Positions 29,224 through 39,031 of a stretch of 64,000 nt of DNA are shown here, piece after piece. Position numbers and translations under genes: made by a program. Origin of the DNA: Klebsiella africana (GTDB taxonomy: Bacteria; Pseudomonadota; Gammaproteobacteria; Enterobacterales; Enterobacteriaceae); contig NZ_CP084874.1 of the NCBI RefSeq assembly GCF_020526085.1, positions 248,001 to 312,000 on the forward strand, written 5' to 3'. The notes beneath the pieces are model-generated. The model saw only the letters and a list, made by a program, of their open reading frames with translations, made no database searches and was not told where the DNA came from. The first letter of the stretch is position 1, and each line of letters starts with the position of its first letter.

Positions 29224-30576
29224 TTAGCGCATGGTGACGAACTCTTCTGCCGCCGTCGGGTGAATGGCGACGGTGTTGTCGAAGTCTTTTTTGGTGGCGC
29301 CCATCTTCAGAGCCACCGCAAAGCCCTGCAGCATCTCATCCATCCCGAAGCCGATGCCGTGGATGCCGACAATCTTCTCTTCCGGGCCGACGCACACCAG
29401 CTTCATGCGGCACGGCTGGCGGTGAGAGGTGACGGCGGTGTACATCGCGGTAAAGGACGATTTGTAGACCTTCACGGCGTCGTCGCCGTACTGCTCGCGC
29501 GCCTGCGGCTCGGTTAAGCCGACGGTGCCGATAGGCGGGTGGCTGAAGACCACGGTCGGGATGTTGCTATAGTCCAGGTGCTCTTCCGGCTTGTTGTTAA
29601 ACAGGCGTTCGGAGAGACGACGGCCTGCGGCCACGGCGACCGGGGTCAGCTCGACGGCGCCGGTATTATCGCCCACCGCGTAGATGCCCGGCACGTTGGT
29701 GTTCTGGAACTTATCAACGATGATGTAGCCTTTATCGTTGGTTTTTACGCCGGTAGCCGCCAGGTTGAAGTTATCGGTCGCCGGTTCGCGGCCAATCGCC
29801 CAGATCAGGCAATCAACGGTCTGGCTGCGGCCATCTTCCAGCTCCAGCGTCAGGCTGCCATCAGCATTCTTGACCACCGCTTTTGGTATCGCGTTAGTGT
29901 GCAGCTGCGGACCTTCGGCGTCCATCACTTCCACCAGGGTCTCCACGATCAGCGGATCGAAGCTGCGCAGCGGCGCGTGTTTACGCACGAACAGGTGCGT
30001 TTCGGCGCCGAGGCCGTTAATCACGCCGGCCAGTTCAACGGCAATATAGCCCGCGCCAACTACCGCCACGCGCTTCGGCAGCGCCGGCAGTTCGAAGAAA
30101 CCGTCGGAATCAATACCGTATTCCACACCCGGAATGTTCGGGTGGCTCGGGCGGCCGCCGGTGGCGATCAGGATATGATCGGCGGTAATGGTTTCGCCGT
30201 TCACTTCCACGGTATGGGCATCGACAAAGCGCGCGAACCCTTTGATAACATCAACTTTATTCTTACCCAGTACGTTGTCGTAGGAGGTATGGATGCGGTC
30301 GATATAGGCGCTGCGGCTGGCGACCAGCTTATTCCAGTCGAAATGATTGATGGTGGTATCGAAACCATAATCCGGGCCATACAGGTGGATTGCTTCGCGG
30401 ATCTGCGCCGCATGCCACATCACTTTTTTCGGCACGCAGCCGACGTTGACGCAGGTGCCGCCCAGCTCTTTGGCTTCAATCAGCGCGCACTTCTGGCCGT
30501 ACATCGCTGCACGGTTAATTGAGGCGATACCGCCGCTGCCGCCGCCGATGGCGAGGTAATCATAATGTTTGCTCAT
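29224..30576 (-). CDS. gor: Glutathione-disulfide reductase Gor
   Basis: Gor is the NADPH- and FAD-dependent enzyme that regenerates GSH from GSSG in the cytoplasm. Starting at [16 protein letters not shown] (ATG at 30576, two codons inside the longest frame) it is 450 residues, as in E. coli. The FAD GGGSGG motif is at residues 11-16, the redox-active disulfide GGTCVNVGC supplies Cys42 and Cys47, and the NADPH-binding [11 protein letters not shown] lies mid-protein. The C-terminal [12 protein letters not shown] carries the His-Glu catalytic pair. The gene is just downstream of rlmJ on the same strand, with 72 bases between them. Confidence 0.97.
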   Translation of the reverse strand: MSKHYDYLAIGGGSGGIASINRAAMYGQKCALIEAKELGGTCVNVGCVPKKVMWHAAQIREAIHLYGPDYGFDTTINHFDWNKLVASRSAYIDRIHTSYDNVLGKNKVDVIKGFARFVDAHTVEVNGETITADHILIATGGRPSHPNIPGVEYGIDSDGFFELPALPKRVAVVGAGYIAVELAGVINGLGAETHLFVRKHAPLRSFDPLIVETLVEVMDAEGPQLHTNAIPKAVVKNADGSLTLELEDGRSQTVDCLIWAIGREPATDNFNLAATGVKTNDKGYIIVDKFQNTNVPGIYAVGDNTGAVELTPVAVAAGRRLSERLFNNKPEEHLDYSNIPTVVFSHPPIGTVGLTEPQAREQYGDDAVKVYKSSFTAMYTAVTSHRQPCRMKLVCVGPEEKIVGIHGIGFGMDEMLQGFAVALKMGATKKDFDNTVAIHPTAAEEFVTMR

Positions 30577-30648
30577 GCCCATATGTCCTTAATCGTTGAT
30601 TGCCGCGATTGTAGCGCGAGGCTTAAAAGGTTCCACCGATGGTTGCGA

Positions 30649-31491
30649 TTACTCCGGTACGATCCAGCTGACGGTGGCGTGGCCGGTGCCGGCCGGAACC
30701 AGCTTGCTGTGCAGCCACGGCAGCACATTGTTCATCTGCTGCTCCAGCTTCCACGGCGGGTTGATGACGATCATCCCGGAGGCGGTCATACCGCGCTGGT
30801 CGCTGTCCGGACGCACCGCCAGCTCAATCTGCAGGATTTTGCGAATGCCGGTGGCTTCTAACTCTTTGATCATGCGCTTGATCTGCGCGCGCAGCACCAC
30901 CGGGTACCACAGGGCGTAGGTGCCGGTGGCGAAGCGTTTGTAGCCTTCGTTAATCCCGGTCACCACCGCCTGATAGTCGGTTTTAATTTCATACGGCGGG
31001 TCGATCAGAATCAACCCGCGGCGCGATACCGGCGGCAGCTTGGCTTTCAGCTGCTGGTAGCCATCGGCTTTATCGACGCGCGCGCGGCTGTCTTTCTGGA
31101 ATTCGGCGCGCAGCAGCGGGAAGTCGCTCGGGTGCAGCTCGGTCATCTGCAGGCTGTCCTGCTCGCGCAGCAGCTGACGGGCAATCAGCGGCGAGCCCGG
31201 GTAGTAGCGCAGCTGGCCATTACGGTTGAAGTGTTCGACCACCGAAATATACGGCTCCAGCTCTGCCGGCAGGTCGTCCTGCTGCCAGATGCGGGCGATG
31301 CCTTCGAGATACTCGCCGGTACGCTCGGCGTGCTCGCCGCTCAGCTGATAGCGGCCCGCGCCAGCGTGGGTGTCCAGGTAGAGAAACGGTTTTTCTTTCT
31401 CTTTCAGCGCTTCGATGATCAGGCTCTGAACGGTGTGTTTGAGGACGTCGGCGTGGTTGCCTGCGTGAAAGCTGTGGCGATAACTGAGCAT
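30649..31491 (-). CDS. rlmJ: 23S rRNA (adenine-2030 N6)-methyltransferase RlmJ
   Basis: RlmJ methylates A2030 of 23S rRNA. The ATG at 31489-31491 (LSYRHSFHAGNHADVLKHTV) yields 280 residues, the E. coli YhiR length; the longer frame beginning at 31605 is intergenic. The SAM-binding region includes YLDTHAGAGRYQL, and the catalytic N6-adenine motif IV is DPPYE within LILIDPPYEIKTDY. It is transcribed toward gor. The earlier proposed role in DNA uptake (ComJ-like) reflects the same family. Confidence 0.95.
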   Translation of the reverse strand: MLSYRHSFHAGNHADVLKHTVQSLIIEALKEKEKPFLYLDTHAGAGRYQLSGEHAERTGEYLEGIARIWQQDDLPAELEPYISVVEHFNRNGQLRYYPGSPLIARQLLREQDSLQMTELHPSDFPLLRAEFQKDSRARVDKADGYQQLKAKLPPVSRRGLILIDPPYEIKTDYQAVVTGINEGYKRFATGTYALWYPVVLRAQIKRMIKELEATGIRKILQIELAVRPDSDQRGMTASGMIVINPPWKLEQQMNNVLPWLHSKLVPAGTGHATVSWIVPE

Positions 31492-31684
31492 GGATACAGA
31501 GATTCCGGGAAGTAAACAAGTTAACCGATAGTTTACCGCAGATCGGCCGAGATTACCGCTGCGCCGCCGCGCTGTTTCATTTCTACCAAAAGCGTTGCAA
31601 AACATAACGCTGTCATAAAAACGTCAAACGGCCGCGCTAGCGTCGGGTACAGGCAAGGTAATTATTTGAATAAAAGGAAAAATA

Positions 31685-32956
31685 ATGAAAAGGCAACTCT
31701 CGCTGCTGGCCGTCGCGCTACTGCTGGCGCAACCGGTTCTGGCTAAAGACATCCCGCTGAACAGGGCGGCGGCCCTCGCCAATAGCGTGACGCCGGCTGC
31801 CTCCAGCCAGGCGTATGACGATCTTGAACAACAGGCGCTGGCCCAGCTACGCCACGCTTTGCAGGGGGATGCCGCCACGCTGACCCGCGATCGGTTAGCG
31901 CACACCAAACAAAACCAAACTCAGGCCGATACCGCCTGGCTGAAGGCCAGCGGCTATGACTTCCAGACCCGGGCCAACCAGCAGGCGGGCATTGCGCTGC
32001 TGTCGGCATTCAGCACCCTGCCGGAGACCGTCGTGAAGCAGAATCTGGCGACAGTGACTAGCATCAATCGCGATGCCGTGCAGACCACGCGCCGTCAGGC
32101 GCTGGCCGATGCGGAAGGGATTAGCTACCTCTACTTCCTCAGCGATGCGCTGGGGCCGCGGCTGGGCAAAGCGTTTCTGACCGCCTATGACCAGGGCGCG
32201 CTGGGGAAAGCGGCAGCATTGATCAAAGCCTCGGAGGTCAGCACCGGCGTGGCGAAAAAGCACTTCAACAATCCGCGGCCGTTTCTGGTTCAGGGCAACA
32301 CCATTCACCTGGTGCCTGACGATGTGGTGGTGAAGGATAACCAGCCCTACACCGCTGACGGCGGCTCGTTCCCCAGCGGCCACACCAACACCGGCTATAC
32401 CGATGCGCTGCTGCTGGCGGCGATGATCCCGGAGCGCTACGACGCGCTGGTAACCCGCGGCGCCCGCTATGGCTACTCGCGCATCGTGCTGGGCGTCCAC
32501 TACCCGCTGGACGTGATTGGCTCGCGGATGGTAGCCGAGCGCAACGTGGCCCATTATCTTAACGATCCGCACTACCGGGTATTATTTAACGAAGCCCGCG
32601 ATCAGCTGCGCGCCGCGCTGGCGAAAGCCTGCGGCACATCGCTTGCCGAGTGCGCGAAGAGCAGCGTGAAAGACGATCCCTGGCGCGATCCGGCGATGCG
32701 TGATTTTTCTCGCTTCACCATGACTTACGATCTACCGCAGCAGAAGGGGTCGCAGCCGCGTCTGCAGGTGCCGGAGGGGGCGGAAGTGCTGCTGGAAGAT
32801 GCCCTGCCGCAGTTGTCAGCGGCCCAGCGTCGGGCATTGATGGTCAACACCGCGCTGCCGGCGGGTTACCCGCTATCCGGCGCCACCCCCGAACAGCAGT
32901 TCTGGCAGCGGCTGAATCTGTCGGCGGCCTGGGAGATGGCGCAAAAAAGGCATTAA
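31685..32956 (+). CDS. Periplasmic PAP2-family acid phosphatase
   Basis: This 423-residue protein starts with a signal peptide (KRQLSLLAVALLLAQPVLAKD). The three PAP2/class A acid phosphatase motifs are intact: K-x6-RP as KKHFNNPRP, PSGH as FPSGHTNTGY, and SR-x5-H-x3-D as SRIVLGVHYPLD. It should hydrolyse phosphomonoesters in the periplasm through a phospho-histidine. It is larger than PhoN-type enzymes (about 250 residues), with extra N- and C-terminal regions. Upstream is a 193-base gap and a GGAAAAAT start context. The physiological substrate is not known. Confidence 0.88.
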   Translation: MKRQLSLLAVALLLAQPVLAKDIPLNRAAALANSVTPAASSQAYDDLEQQALAQLRHALQGDAATLTRDRLAHTKQNQTQADTAWLKASGYDFQTRANQQAGIALLSAFSTLPETVVKQNLATVTSINRDAVQTTRRQALADAEGISYLYFLSDALGPRLGKAFLTAYDQGALGKAAALIKASEVSTGVAKKHFNNPRPFLVQGNTIHLVPDDVVVKDNQPYTADGGSFPSGHTNTGYTDALLLAAMIPERYDALVTRGARYGYSRIVLGVHYPLDVIGSRMVAERNVAHYLNDPHYRVLFNEARDQLRAALAKACGTSLAECAKSSVKDDPWRDPAMRDFSRFTMTYDLPQQKGSQPRLQVPEGAEVLLEDALPQLSAAQRRALMVNTALPAGYPLSGATPEQQFWQRLNLSAAWEMAQKRH

Positions 32957-33046
32957 TGCGGTTTCCGGCACGCTGCACTACGTGTCGTGCTTTTCCGGCA
33001 ACGGGCGGACTTATCGCAGCAATACCCAGGCTGACGCACCGCCCGT

Positions 33047-33076
33047 CATTGAAATTCCCCCAACTATCCCCCATTC
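33047..33076 (+). promoter_or_regulatory. Sigma-32 (heat-shock) type promoter for prlC
   Basis: CATTGAAA at 33047-33054 resembles the sigma-32 -35 (CTTGAAA), and CCCCATTC at 33069-33076 matches its -10 (CCCCATNT), with 14 bases between them. It lies 62 bases upstream of the prlC ATG. prlC is a heat-shock gene in E. coli, which agrees. Confidence 0.72.
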
Positions 33077-33138
33077 TAGATCTCATGCATAAGCGCCGGA
33101 CGCGCGCTTCATTCACCCTTTTCAACAGGACAGCGCAT

Positions 33139-35181
33139 ATGACCAATCCATTACTGACGCCTTTTTCCCTGCCGCCTTTTTCTGCGATCAAACCAGAGCA
33201 CGTGGTCCCTGCGGTCACCAAAGCGCTGGAGGATTGCCGGGCCGCGGTGGAAAGCGCGGTGGCGCACGGCGCGCCGTATAGCTGGGAAAATCTTTGCCAG
33301 CCGCTGGCGGAAGTGGACGATGTGCTGGGACGCATCTTCTCGCCAGTCAGCCATCTGAATTCGGTAAAAAACAGCCCGGAACTGCGCGAAGCTTACGAAC
33401 AGACCCTGCCGCTGCTCTCTGAGTACAGCACCTGGGTCGGCCAGCATGAAGGCCTGTATAAAGCCTATCGTGACCTGCGCGATGGCGATAACTACGCCAC
33501 GCTGAACACCGCGCAGAAAAAAGCGGTTGATAACGCGCTGCGTGATTTTGAATTATCCGGGATTGGCCTGCCGCCGGAGGCACAGAAGCGCTACGGTGAA
33601 ATCGCAGCGCGCCTCTCTGAGCTGGGTAACCAGTACAGCAACAATGTCCTCGACGCCACCATGGGCTGGAACAAGCTGGTGACCGATGTCGCCGATCTGG
33701 CCGGTATGCCGGAAAGCGCGCTGGCCGCCGCTCAGGCTCAGGCGCAGGCCAAAGAGCAGGAAGGGTATCTGCTGACCCTGGATATTCCGAGCTATCTGCC
33801 GGTGATGACCTACTGCGACAACCAGGCGCTGCGCGAAGAGATGTACCGCGCTTACTCCACCCGCGCGTCCGATCAGGGGCCGAACGCCGGGAAATGGGAT
33901 AACAGCCCGGTGATGGCGGAGATCCTCGCGCTGCGCCATGAGCTGGCGCAGCTGCTGGGTTTTGACAGCTATGCCTTTAAATCCCTCGCCACCAAAATGG
34001 CGGAGGATCCACAGCAGGTGCTCGACTTCCTCACCGACCTTGCAAAACGCGCGCGTCCGCAGGGCGAAAAAGAGCTGGCTCAGCTGCGCGCCTTCGCTAA
34101 AACCGAGTTTGGCGTCGATGAACTGCAGCCGTGGGACATCGCTTACTACAGCGAAAAACAGAAACAGCATCTCTACAGCATCAGCGATGAGCAGCTGCGC
34201 CCCTATTTCCCGGAAAACAAAGCCGTTAACGGCCTGTTTGAAGTGGTTAAGCGTATTTATGGCATTACCGCCAAAGAGCGTACCGATGTCGATGTGTGGC
34301 ATCCGGAAGTGCGCTTCTTCGAGCTGTATGATGAAAACAATGAGCTGCGCGGCAGCTTCTATCTCGACCTGTATGCCCGCGAGCATAAGCGCGGCGGGGC
34401 GTGGATGGACGACTGCGTCGGTCAGATGCGTAAACTGGATGGTTCCCTGCAGAAGCCGGTCGCCTACCTGACCTGTAACTTCAACCGCCCGGTCAACGGC
34501 AAGCCGGCGCTGTTCACCCATGACGAAGTGATCACCCTGTTCCACGAGTTCGGCCACGGTCTGCACCATATGCTGACCCGCATCGATACCGCCGGCGTTT
34601 CCGGCATCAGTGGGGTGCCGTGGGATGCGGTCGAGCTACCGAGCCAGTTTATGGAAAACTGGTGCTGGGAGCCGGAAGCGCTGGCCTTTATCTCCGGCCA
34701 TTATGAAACCGGTGAACCGCTGCCGCAGGAGCTGCTGGAGAAAATGCTGGCGGCGAAAAACTACCAGGCGGCGATGTTTATTCTGCGCCAGCTGGAGTTC
34801 GGCCTGTTCGACTTCCGCCTGCACGCGGAGTACAAACCGGAGCAGGGGGCGAAAATCCTTGAGACGCTGGCCGAGATTAAAAAACAGGTCGCCGTGGTGC
34901 CGGGCCCGACCTGGGGCCGCTTCCCGCACGCGTTCAGCCACATCTTCGCCGGCGGCTATGCGGCAGGTTACTACAGCTACCTGTGGGCCGACGTGCTGGC
35001 GGCGGACGCCTTCTCGCGCTTCGAAGAAGAGGGGATTTTCAACCGCGAAACCGGTCAGTCGTTCCTCGACAATATCCTGAGCCGCGGCGGTTCCGAAGAG
35101 CCGATGGAGCTGTTCAAACGCTTCCGCGGGCGCGAGCCGCAGCTGGACGCGATGCTGGAGCACTACGGGATCAAAGGCTGA
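33139..35181 (+). CDS. prlC: Oligopeptidase A PrlC (M3 metallopeptidase)
   Basis: PrlC (OpdA) is a cytoplasmic zinc oligopeptidase that degrades cleaved signal peptides and other short peptides. The ATG at 33139 gives 680 residues ([22 protein letters not shown]), exactly the E. coli length; the upstream in-frame extension to 32956 is intergenic. The M3 zinc motif HEFGH is near residue 470 ([14 protein letters not shown]), followed by [10 protein letters not shown] with the third zinc ligand region, and [20 protein letters not shown] near the C-terminus. rsmJ follows after 7 bases and is probably co-transcribed. Confidence 0.97.
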   Translation: MTNPLLTPFSLPPFSAIKPEHVVPAVTKALEDCRAAVESAVAHGAPYSWENLCQPLAEVDDVLGRIFSPVSHLNSVKNSPELREAYEQTLPLLSEYSTWVGQHEGLYKAYRDLRDGDNYATLNTAQKKAVDNALRDFELSGIGLPPEAQKRYGEIAARLSELGNQYSNNVLDATMGWNKLVTDVADLAGMPESALAAAQAQAQAKEQEGYLLTLDIPSYLPVMTYCDNQALREEMYRAYSTRASDQGPNAGKWDNSPVMAEILALRHELAQLLGFDSYAFKSLATKMAEDPQQVLDFLTDLAKRARPQGEKELAQLRAFAKTEFGVDELQPWDIAYYSEKQKQHLYSISDEQLRPYFPENKAVNGLFEVVKRIYGITAKERTDVDVWHPEVRFFELYDENNELRGSFYLDLYAREHKRGGAWMDDCVGQMRKLDGSLQKPVAYLTCNFNRPVNGKPALFTHDEVITLFHEFGHGLHHMLTRIDTAGVSGISGVPWDAVELPSQFMENWCWEPEALAFISGHYETGEPLPQELLEKMLAAKNYQAAMFILRQLEFGLFDFRLHAEYKPEQGAKILETLAEIKKQVAVVPGPTWGRFPHAFSHIFAGGYAAGYYSYLWADVLAADAFSRFEEEGIFNRETGQSFLDNILSRGGSEEPMELFKRFRGREPQLDAMLEHYGIKG

Positions 35182-35188
35182 TTGCTAC

Positions 35189-35941
35189 GTGAAGATCTGC
35201 TTACTTGATGAAACAGGCGCCGGTGACGGCGCCTTATCTGTTTTAGCCGCCCGCTGGGGGCTGGAGCAGGATGACGATAACCTGATGGCGCTGGTGCTGA
35301 CGGCGGAGCATCTGGAGCTGCGCAAGCGCGATGAGCCCAAGCTTGGCGGCATCTTTGTCGATTTCGTCGGCGGGGCGATGGCCCACCGGCGCAAGTTTGG
35401 CGGCGGTCGTGGTGAAGCGGTGGCAAAAGCGGTGGGCATCAAAGGCGATTACCTGCCCGATGTGGTTGACGCCACCGCCGGGCTGGGACGCGATGCCTTT
35501 GTGCTGGCGTCGGTCGGCTGTCGCGTGCGGATGCTGGAGCGCAATCCGGTGGTCGCCGCGCTGCTCGATGATGGCCTGGCGCGCGGCTATGCTGACGCGG
35601 AAATCGGCGGCTGGCTGCAGGAACGGCTGCAGCTGATCCATGCCTCCAGCCTGACGGCGCTGACCGATATCACCCCGCGCCCGCAGGTGGTGTATCTCGA
35701 TCCGATGTTCCCGCATAAGCAGAAAAGCGCGCTGGTGAAGAAAGAGATGCGCGTCTTTCAGTCGCTGGTGGGGCCGGATTTAGACGCCGATGGCCTGCTG
35801 GCCCCGGCGCGCCAGCTGGCAACTAAGCGGGTGGTGGTGAAGCGCCCGGATTATGCGCCGCCGCTGGGGGAAGTCGCCACGCCGAATGCGGTGGTGACCA
35901 AAGGACATCGGTTTGATATTTACGCCGGTACGCCGGAGTAA
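35189..35941 (+). CDS. rsmJ: 16S rRNA (guanine-1516 N2)-methyltransferase RsmJ
   Basis: RsmJ methylates G1516 of 16S rRNA. The product is 250 residues, the E. coli YhiQ length, beginning at GTG 35189, seven bases after the prlC stop. The SAM-binding motif is [17 protein letters not shown]; the [19 protein letters not shown] stretch includes the catalytic DPMFPH segment. The KRPDYAPPL block follows. The same prlC-rsmJ pairing is found in E. coli, so the gene should also respond to heat shock through the prlC promoter. Confidence 0.95.
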   Translation: MKICLLDETGAGDGALSVLAARWGLEQDDDNLMALVLTAEHLELRKRDEPKLGGIFVDFVGGAMAHRRKFGGGRGEAVAKAVGIKGDYLPDVVDATAGLGRDAFVLASVGCRVRMLERNPVVAALLDDGLARGYADAEIGGWLQERLQLIHASSLTALTDITPRPQVVYLDPMFPHKQKSALVKKEMRVFQSLVGPDLDADGLLAPARQLATKRVVVKRPDYAPPLGEVATPNAVVTKGHRFDIYAGTPE

Positions 35942-35962
35942 TATTAGGCCGTGATGGTATCT

Positions 35963-36035
35963 CCCGGATAGCGGCGCAACGCGCCTTATCCGGGCTACCG
36001 AATTGTCGCCCGGCTCAGTGCAGCGTAAGCCGGGA
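35963..36035. repeat. REP/BIME-like element downstream of rsmJ
   Basis: Two GC-rich imperfect hairpins lie in tandem: CCCGGATA pairs with TTATCCGGG (35963-35993), and GCCCGGCT pairs with AGCCGGG (36008-36035). The first half is nearly identical to the units at 62873 and 62960. Its position between convergent rsmJ and dtpB is typical for extragenic palindromes. Confidence 0.8.
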
Positions 36036-36086
36036 ATCTCAATATCTGAACAAACGGCGCCAGCGCGGATCGGCCATCTTAAATGG

Positions 36087-37559
36087 TTACTCGGCGCTGG
36101 CCGGGGTATTAATCATCCGGTTCAGCCACGGCACCATCAGCGCCATCACCACCGTGACGCCCAGCGTCACCAGGCCAATTTTACTGAACACATTGGTATA
36201 GACCGGCAAGGTCTGCAGCGGGTCGGTGATGTTTTCCGGCACCGCGGTGAAGGTTGCTACGTAGCCGCCCAGCAGGAACGCGGCGGCCTGGGTCAGGAAC
36301 CACATCCCCAGAATAAAGCCCATCAGATGCTGCGGCACCAGCGCAGCGACCATCGCCAGCCCCAGGGCGCTGATCAACAGTTCGCCCAGACTCTGGAACA
36401 GATAAACCAGCACAATAAACCACGGCGAGGTTAACCCCTGGGCGTCGGCGAACCACATCCCGGCGGCCGCGGCGGTGAGAAAGCCCAGCGCGCAGAGGAA
36501 CATCCCGAGGGTAAATTTCACCGGCATGGTCAGGTCTTTGCCTTTGTGGCCGAGATGGGTGTAGATCGCCGCCAGCACCGGGCTGGCGACCACTACCCAG
36601 AAGGGATTCAGCGCCTGGAAGCTGACCGGGTTGATGGTAAAGCCAAGGATCTCATGATGGACGTTGTTGATGGCGAAGAAGTTCAGCGAGGTCGGCATCT
36701 GGGCATACAGAATGTAGAACAGTACCGCCTCGATCATCAGGATAAAGGCGACGAACATTTTGTTGCGTCCGGTTTTATCGAGGCGAAACGCCTCACGGAA
36801 AAAGAACGCAATAACCACGACCGACAGGACAATCAGCACCAGGTTGGCAATCATCACGTTATGCATCAGCCAGGCGCAGAGAAAAATCATTACCACCGTC
36901 CCGGCCAGCACCAGCGCCAGATTGCGCAGGCTGAGGGGGCGATGATCCGGCTCAGAACCAATATCTTTCACCATCCCGCGACAGGCGAAGTAGACCAGCA
37001 GCGCGATAATCAGCCCCGCGCCGCACAGGTTATAGGTTACCGCGTAGCCAAACTTTTCGGCGATCACCGGCGCCAGCGAGAGCGACAGCAGTGAACCGAT
37101 GTTTATCGACATATAGAACAGGGTAAATGCCCCGTCGAGACGGGCATCCTTCGGCGGATAGCATTTGGAGAGCAGGCTCGCCGGATTGGCTTTAAACAAA
37201 CCGTTGCCGACGGCGATGGTGCCGAGAGCGATAAAGATCAATTGCGGTTTCAGCAGCGACATCCCGGTCATAAAGTAGCCGATAGCCAGCACAATCGCGC
37301 CGAGCACCAGCGTGCGTTTGGTCCCCAGCAGATGGTCGCCAACGTAGCCGCCGATGGAGATCAGCCCGTAAACCAGCGCTGCGAAGGCGCCGAAGGTGAT
37401 AAAGGCCTGTTCCTGAGAGAAGCCCAGCTGTTTAACAAAGAAGACCGCCAGGATCCCCTGAACGCCGTAATAGCCAAAACGTTCCCAGAGCTCCACAAAG
37501 AAGATCATGAAGAACGGACGAGGTTGCTGCAGCAAGCCCGTAGGTGCAGTTGTATTCAT
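36087..37559 (-). CDS. dtpB: Dipeptide/tripeptide permease DtpB (POT family)
   Basis: DtpB is a proton-coupled di/tripeptide importer. The ATG at 37557-37559 gives 490 residues (E. coli YhiP 489) starting [20 protein letters not shown]; an extension to 37640 overlaps no homologous sequence. POT family marks are [15 protein letters not shown] (ExxERFxYY), [13 protein letters not shown] and [13 protein letters not shown]. Fourteen transmembrane helices are expected. The gene sits between the prlC-rsmJ pair and uspA, as in E. coli. Confidence 0.96.
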   Translation of the reverse strand: MNTTAPTGLLQQPRPFFMIFFVELWERFGYYGVQGILAVFFVKQLGFSQEQAFITFGAFAALVYGLISIGGYVGDHLLGTKRTLVLGAIVLAIGYFMTGMSLLKPQLIFIALGTIAVGNGLFKANPASLLSKCYPPKDARLDGAFTLFYMSINIGSLLSLSLAPVIAEKFGYAVTYNLCGAGLIIALLVYFACRGMVKDIGSEPDHRPLSLRNLALVLAGTVVMIFLCAWLMHNVMIANLVLIVLSVVVIAFFFREAFRLDKTGRNKMFVAFILMIEAVLFYILYAQMPTSLNFFAINNVHHEILGFTINPVSFQALNPFWVVVASPVLAAIYTHLGHKGKDLTMPVKFTLGMFLCALGFLTAAAAGMWFADAQGLTSPWFIVLVYLFQSLGELLISALGLAMVAALVPQHLMGFILGMWFLTQAAAFLLGGYVATFTAVPENITDPLQTLPVYTNVFSKIGLVTLGVTVVMALMVPWLNRMINTPASAE

Positions 37560-37765
37560 ATTCCTTCGCCTTGTTTTACTTTCCCAAAAAGTATGAACGC
37601 GTATGCCAGAACGCGCTGAAAATGTCTGATCACTCGCCATGCTGCGGTTATTGGCTTAATGAATAGATTATTATATAGATATTTTGCTGAATAACTGGTT
37701 TATCACACTAATTGAATGGCTTATTTGCGGATTGAAGTTCTGTTACGCGTCGGCGGAGGGCAGAA

Positions 37766-37793
37766 ATAAAAAACGCCCGCATCGGGCGGGCGT
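37766..37793 (-). terminator. uspA rho-independent terminator
   Basis: On the minus strand, ACGCCCGC pairs with GCGGGCGT (37773-37793) with a 5-base loop, followed by a run of T residues (the A-run at 37767-37773 on the plus strand). It lies 24 bases beyond the uspA stop. Confidence 0.9.
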
Positions 37794-37816
37794 CTGGCGC
37801 GTGGAAAAAGCGAAAA

Positions 37817-38254
37817 TTATTCGTCTTCTTCGTCACGCAGCGGAACGATCAGCATGTCGACATGAACGGTGTTGATCAGCTGGCGGGCAGAGGACATCAG
37901 CTTGCTCCAGAAGTCCTGATGGTGGCCGCAGACCACCAGGTCCATATCGTATTTTTTAATCGCATCGACCAGCACCTGGCCGAGGTCGCCGCTGCCGCTC
38001 AGGGTCTCGGTGATCGGGTAGCCCGCGTTGGTTGAGAGCTCGGTCAGCGCGTGATGGGTCTCTTCGGAGATGCGTTTTTGCATATCGCCGAGGTTCACGT
38101 CAATCAGCCCGGTATAGAGGTCGGAGTAGTTCACATCCACGTGGATCAGGGAGACTTTCGCGTTATATGGACGGGCCATAGAAACGGCTTTTTCAACCAG
38201 TACTTTACTCTCCGGGGACAGGTCTACTGCAATAAGAATATGTTTGTAAGCCAT
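37817..38254 (-). CDS. uspA: Universal stress protein UspA
   Basis: UspA is the founding member of the USP family, a small cytoplasmic protein induced by growth arrest and many stresses. The product is 145 residues, starting [19 protein letters not shown] and carrying the conserved [33 protein letters not shown] segment. UspA-type members lack the ATP-binding GxxG(S/T) glycine loop in typical form; here [13 protein letters not shown] is seen in that place. It is divergent from uspB, with its own promoter at 38389-38415. Confidence 0.97.
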   Translation of the reverse strand: MAYKHILIAVDLSPESKVLVEKAVSMARPYNAKVSLIHVDVNYSDLYTGLIDVNLGDMQKRISEETHHALTELSTNAGYPITETLSGSGDLGQVLVDAIKKYDMDLVVCGHHQDFWSKLMSSARQLINTVHVDMLIVPLRDEEDE

Positions 38255-38388
38255 AGTGTTACTCCTTCCATAAGTTTGTCGATGACCATTGGACCTGACA
38301 GCTGGCGCTGCCGTTTCGCCCGCGTCCTGCGTGCTACATTCGCGGGAGGGTAGCCTTTAAGGACTTCATTGTTGAAGATATTTCTTAC

Positions 38389-38415
38389 CTTATAGCGCCC
38401 CCCGCACTCCGTCAA
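38389..38415 (-). promoter_or_regulatory. Probable uspA promoter
   Basis: On the minus strand TTGACG (38410-38415) and TATAAG (38389-38394) form a sigma-70-like pair with a 15-base spacer rich in G, about 135 bases upstream of the uspA ATG. The short spacer and GC-rich stretch next to the -10 resemble a stringently controlled promoter, which would be unusual for a growth-arrest gene; function is inferred only. Confidence 0.55.
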
Positions 38416-38504
38416 TGCACTGGGTTCACCTAAAAGTTAAACAAATTTATCCGTCTTACGTATTGATAACGAATAACCTTGTGGTAAAAAAATTAATGGA
38501 TCTC

Positions 38505-38615
38505 CTACACTATTTAATGAGCCGGTCGGGAAAATAAATGTGATCGGAATCGCACTCTTTACGGTATGGTCGTGGGTTATTTGGGGAGCGGTAGCCGCGG
38601 AGGGGTTCTCCGTGG
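38505..38615 (+). promoter_or_regulatory. uspB promoter (sigma-S type -10) and leader hairpin
   Basis: CTACACT at 38505-38511 fits the extended sigma-S -10 pattern, and uspB is RpoS-dependent in E. coli. The leader then contains CCGCGGAG / CTCCGTGG (38595-38602 and 38608-38615), an 8-bp stem with one G-U pair and a 5-base loop, 15-20 bases before the GGGGAGGAGGT ribosome-binding site. Apart from this and the uspA promoter, the 382-base uspA-uspB gap holds nothing I can name. Confidence 0.5.
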
Positions 38616-38636
38616 GCGGGTCGCCGGGGAGGAGGT

Positions 38637-38972
38637 ATGATCAGCACTATTGCGCTGTTTTGGGCCCTGTGTGTCGTTTGTGTGGTGAATATGGCACGCT
38701 ACTTCTCATCGTTGCGTGCATTATTGGTTGTGCTACGTGGTTGCGATCCCTTGCTCTATCAGTACGTTGATGGCGGCGGCTTTTTTACCTCGCACGGGCA
38801 GCCCAGCAAACAGATGCGGCTGGTGTGGTATATCTATGCCCAGCGCTACCGTGATCATCACGATGATGAATTTATTCGTCGCTGCGAACGCGTCCGTCGG
38901 CAGTTTATCCTGACCAGCGCCCTGTGCGGTCTGGTGGTGGTGAGCCTGATTGCGCTAATGATCTGGCACTAA
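38637..38972 (+). CDS. uspB: Universal stress protein B UspB
   Basis: UspB is a 111-residue inner-membrane protein needed for stationary-phase ethanol tolerance in E. coli and not related in sequence to UspA. Two membrane segments are visible, one at the N-terminus ([20 protein letters not shown]) and one at the C-terminus ([18 protein letters not shown]), with a charged middle region ([22 protein letters not shown]). Length and sequence match E. coli UspB. A very strong ribosome-binding site (GGGGAGGAGG) lies before the ATG. Confidence 0.96.
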   Translation: MISTIALFWALCVVCVVNMARYFSSLRALLVVLRGCDPLLYQYVDGGGFFTSHGQPSKQMRLVWYIYAQRYRDHHDDEFIRRCERVRRQFILTSALCGLVVVSLIALMIWH

Positions 38973-38987
38973 CGACATCTTCGGGAT

Positions 38988-39015
38988 AAAAAAACGGGCC
39001 AGCAAGCTGGCCCGT
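38988..39015 (-). terminator. pitA terminator (convergent with uspB)
   Basis: ACGGGCCAGC and GCTGGCCCGT (38994-39015) form a strong stem. On the minus strand it is followed by a run of T, giving a rho-independent terminator for pitA; uspB transcription from the other side meets only the stem. Confidence 0.85.
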
Positions 39016-39031
39016 GTTGAACGAATAACGC

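Noticed and set aside
38540..38770. Hydrophobic small ORF (GTG start, MIGIALFTVWSW...) in the uspB leader
   Set aside because: No ribosome-binding site, it runs into uspB in another frame, and only the first 16 residues look membrane-like; probably chance.
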